62,397 nt of DNA. Source: CAYVAP01 sp964343195. Lineage in GTDB: Bacteria > Bacteroidota > Bacteroidia > J057. The notes under the pieces were generated by a model, which saw only the letters and a program-made list of their open reading frames with translations, was not told the origin of the DNA and searched no databases. Shown in pieces: positions 61,685 to 62,397 of the stretch. How positions within the stretch are numbered: the stretch's first letter is position 1; each line of letters opens with the position of its first letter. The stretch is taken from the NCBI GenBank assembly GCA_964343195.1, contig CAYFIR010000017.1, forward strand, positions 1-62,397, in the 5' to 3' direction. The position numbers were made by a program, and so were the translations under genes.

Positions 61685-62347
61685 ATGATTCGATTCACAT
61701 TTCTTCTGACCCTTTTGTTGAGTTTTGCTTCCCTTTTTGCCCAGGCACCACGTAATGTGGCTGAGCGGGCTCAGGATCACCACCAAATAGCACGAGGTGA
61801 AGCGGAGCTAAAGAGAGACATACAGGAACTGGCCGACTATCGCACACTGAGTCACCAACTGGCAGAAGCGGTAGAACGCCGGGAGCTGGCTCGTGCCCGT
61901 GTGATCCGTCAGGACCTGCTGGCCGCAATGCGTCGCGAAATCGCTCAGGTCAAAAATGAAGCCATCCAGTCCCAGGTGGAAGTCAGCCAAAGCGTGCGCG
62001 AGCGCAATGCCGAGCAACGCGATGTCGTTCGTGACCGTCGTCAGGGGCAGCCGATTGCTGCCACAGCCGAGCGTGCAGACCGCCGGGATGATCAGCGGGA
62101 CCTGCGCGATGACCGTCGCGACCGTGAGCAGGCTGTCCAGCGGCTTGCCAGGATGGAGCGCATTTACCAGGAACTGACAGACTATCCGCTGGCGTGGGAC
62201 AATGCGCTGGCCCGTCACCGTCAGCAGGTTGTCGAATTCGGTAATTTGATGGAGGCAGACCTGAAAGCACTTAAAAAAGAGCTGGGTGAGGATCACCGTG
62301 AGTTACGGGAAGACCGTCGCGAAACCCGCTCGGATCGCAGGCACTAG
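61685..62347 (+). CDS. Exported Arg/Asp-rich coiled protein
   Basis: I do not recognise this 220-residue protein. It has a signal peptide (MIRFTFLLTLLLSFASLFAQ) and then a long, highly charged helix-forming region: many RD, RR and ER pairs, with RADRRDDQRDLRDDRRDREQ in the middle and HRELREDRRETRSDRRH at the end. The pattern recalls Bacteroidota exported proteins with repeated RxDRRD motifs. The stop codon lies inside the 55-bp terminal repeat, so the C-terminus could have been created or trimmed by a repeat insertion. A positively charged coiled protein could bind nucleic acid or acidic polymers; this is a guess. Confidence 0.75.
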   Translation: MIRFTFLLTLLLSFASLFAQAPRNVAERAQDHHQIARGEAELKRDIQELADYRTLSHQLAEAVERRELARARVIRQDLLAAMRREIAQVKNEAIQSQVEVSQSVRERNAEQRDVVRDRRQGQPIAATAERADRRDDQRDLRDDRRDREQAVQRLARMERIYQELTDYPLAWDNALARHRQQVVEFGNLMEADLKALKKELGEDHRELREDRRETRSDRRH

Positions 62348-62397
62348 TCATTAGTTTCGCGGTTCAAAGTTCAAGGTTGAAAGTTGCCTGGGCTACG
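62343..62397 (+). repeat. Terminal direct repeat, right copy
   Basis: Identical to bases 1-55. It begins inside the last codon of the Arg/Asp-rich gene, contributing its TAG stop at 62345-62347. Confidence 0.95.

Noticed and set aside
1..62397. Window as a plasmid or prophage
   Set aside because: No replication, partition, conjugation, integrase or phage structural genes; the content is housekeeping.

Overview
The window reads as ordinary chromosome from a free-living member of the Bacteroidota, most likely the Saprospiria/Lewinella-like side. The evidence is a type IX secretion C-terminal sorting domain, a TonB with the YGAFELRKRY motif, the panC / GT5-only glycogen synthase / DUF4270 / glmS block, DUF3822, LIC11966-type and S74 surface proteins, many lipobox and AQ-ending signal peptides, TAnnTTTG-like -7 boxes and almost no Shine-Dalgarno sequences. 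About 53 genes are supported and coding density is high.

Layout. 0.1-0.7 kb: non-coding left edge with an inverted repeat and an orphan hairpin. 0.7-7.4 kb: msrB, a BNR/Ycf48-like lipoprotein, panC, GT5-only glycogen synthase, a DUF4270 lipoprotein and glmS. 7.5-11.7 kb: an epimerase plus an S9 peptidase in one operon, then a HAD phosphatase. 12-18.4 kb: a thioredoxin-like lipoprotein, an ABC exporter pair, a HisA-like protein lacking a catalytic Asp, TonB and DAHP synthase. 18.4-20.3 kb: a small accessory island with vapBC, a MITE-like element, a second toxin-antitoxin pair whose toxin is frameshifted, and a 43-bp direct repeat. 20.3-23.2 kb: holB and an iron-sulfur photolyase. 23.5-26.5 kb: ECF sigma factor, membrane anti-sigma factor and a large secreted protein of unknown function. 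26.7-32.6 kb: CvpA, YqeY, a thioredoxin-like protein, a GHL10 hydrolase, a lipoprotein, a barrel-like protein and DUF3822. 32.6-38.9 kb: a threonine-synthase-like enzyme, recQ, PspC, polyprenyl synthase and a LIC11966-like protein. 39-45.3 kb: an S74 surface protein, a T9SS cargo protein, a glycosyltransferase, small unknowns, pyrF and a GNAT. 45.5-52.5 kb: DUF349 protein, AddB-like nuclease and rseP. 52.9-62.3 kb: a GT-C-like membrane protein, a pyruvate-kinase-like enzyme, DUF350, kdsB, a Sua5-type enzyme, a 7TMR-DISM cyclase and an Arg/Asp-rich exported protein.

Envelope work links many of the genes: glmS (amino sugars), kdsB (Kdo), the glycosyltransferases, TonB, rseP, T9SS cargo, GHL10 and numerous lipoproteins. 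The sigma/anti-sigma/secreted-protein trio together with rseP could form an envelope-signalling path, but this is inference.

The most unusual signals are: a perfect intrinsic-terminator hairpin lying inside the signal-peptide codons of the DUF4270 gene; identical 55-bp sequences at the two ends, whose joining rebuilds a perfect 24-bp inverted repeat; the TA/MITE island; the sigma cassette; a HisA homologue with Cys at the catalytic Asp position; a pyruvate-kinase-like enzyme with an extra helical N-terminus; and several families of short tandem-like intergenic words found throughout the window. No CRISPR array, prophage, complete insertion sequence, rRNA or convincing tRNA was found.
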